Shown here in pieces: positions 15,146 to 15,216 of a DNA stretch of 15,216 nucleotides. Each line of letters starts with the position of its first letter. Within the stretch, counting starts at the first letter, position 1. The position numbers and the translations under genes are program-made. Where the stretch lies: positions 1-15,216 of the forward strand of contig CAMLHR010000004.1 in NCBI GenBank assembly GCA_946479915.1, written 5' to 3'. The DNA is from an uncultured Lysobacter sp. GTDB lineage: Bacteria; Pseudomonadota; Gammaproteobacteria; Xanthomonadales; Xanthomonadaceae. The notes beneath the pieces were generated by a model. That model was not told the DNA's origin. It saw only the letters and a program-made list of their open reading frames with translations, and did not search any database.

Positions 15146-15216
15146 GTGCTCGCGCTGCCACCGCTGTCGCTGTACGTGCACCTGCCCTGGTGCGTGCGCA
15201 AGTGCCCGTACTGCGA
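15146..15216 (+). CDS. hemW: Radical SAM protein HemW, N-terminus only (partial, cut by window edge)
   Basis: Only 23 codons are present, but they carry the diagnostic PPLSLYVHLPWCVRKCPYC segment: the three cysteines C16, C20 and C23 form the CxxxCxxC site for the [4Fe-4S] cluster of radical SAM enzymes. The LYVHLPWC context is that of HemW and the related oxygen-independent coproporphyrinogen oxidase-like proteins. HemW is the usual neighbour after rph-rdgB and is thought to be a haem chaperone, not a true HemN. The GTG at 15146 lies 5 bases after the rdgB stop. The rest of the gene is outside the window, so HemN-like relatives cannot be fully excluded. Confidence 0.85.
   Translation, partial: MLALPPLSLYVHLPWCVRKCPYC

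Overview
The window is a very GC-rich (roughly 70% by eye) piece of gammaproteobacterial chromosome, most likely Xanthomonadaceae of the Lysobacter/Luteimonas type. The evidence is a PhoP-type regulator that reads almost like the Xanthomonas protein from memory, the gene order yicC-gmk-rpoZ-spoT-ridA-recG, and several small exported or membrane proteins of the kind seen in that family. No tRNA, rRNA, CRISPR array, transposase or phage gene is visible. Genes are tightly packed and no gene-free stretch exceeds about 150 bases.

Left part (1-6813), accessory and household genes. The 5' end of a phoP-like response regulator (1-334, minus, cut by the window edge) is preceded by a small exported PepSY-like protein (386-823). 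Next, on the same strand, come dusA and a CtlX-like guanidine-modifying hydrolase, coupled by an ATGA overlap. Divergent from dusA is an orphan homologue of the Anabaena sensory rhodopsin transducer (2945-3319). It converges on, and overlaps, an exported protein of unknown function. A 71-residue single-span membrane protein, a HAD phosphatase, a 12-helix APC permease and an exported four-EF-hand protein follow. The HAD gene and the permease are divergent over only 36 bases. The permease and the EF-hand gene converge and overlap.

Right part (6948-15216), core genes. On the minus strand, in order of transcription, are yicC, gmk, rpoZ, spoT, ridA and recG. This is the conserved Gmk/omega/SpoT/RecG neighbourhood, linking GTP supply, the polymerase omega subunit and (p)ppGpp metabolism with recombination repair. 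yicC-gmk and ridA-recG are joined by overlapping stop/start codons. rpoZ has its own probable promoter and a textbook intrinsic terminator. That terminator lies inside an inverted pair of heptanucleotide repeat arrays just upstream of spoT, so spoT-ridA-recG may be expressed partly separately. Divergent from yicC across 63 bases is rph-rdgB-hemW on the plus strand (RNA 3' processing, dITP/XTP clean-up and the start of a radical-SAM HemW).

I see no new multi-gene system. The most interesting items are the heptad inverted repeat around the rpoZ terminator, a possible 11-bp-spaced OmpR/PhoP-type direct repeat upstream of the PepSY-phoP pair, the orphan rhodopsin-transducer homologue, and the internally duplicated EF-hand protein.
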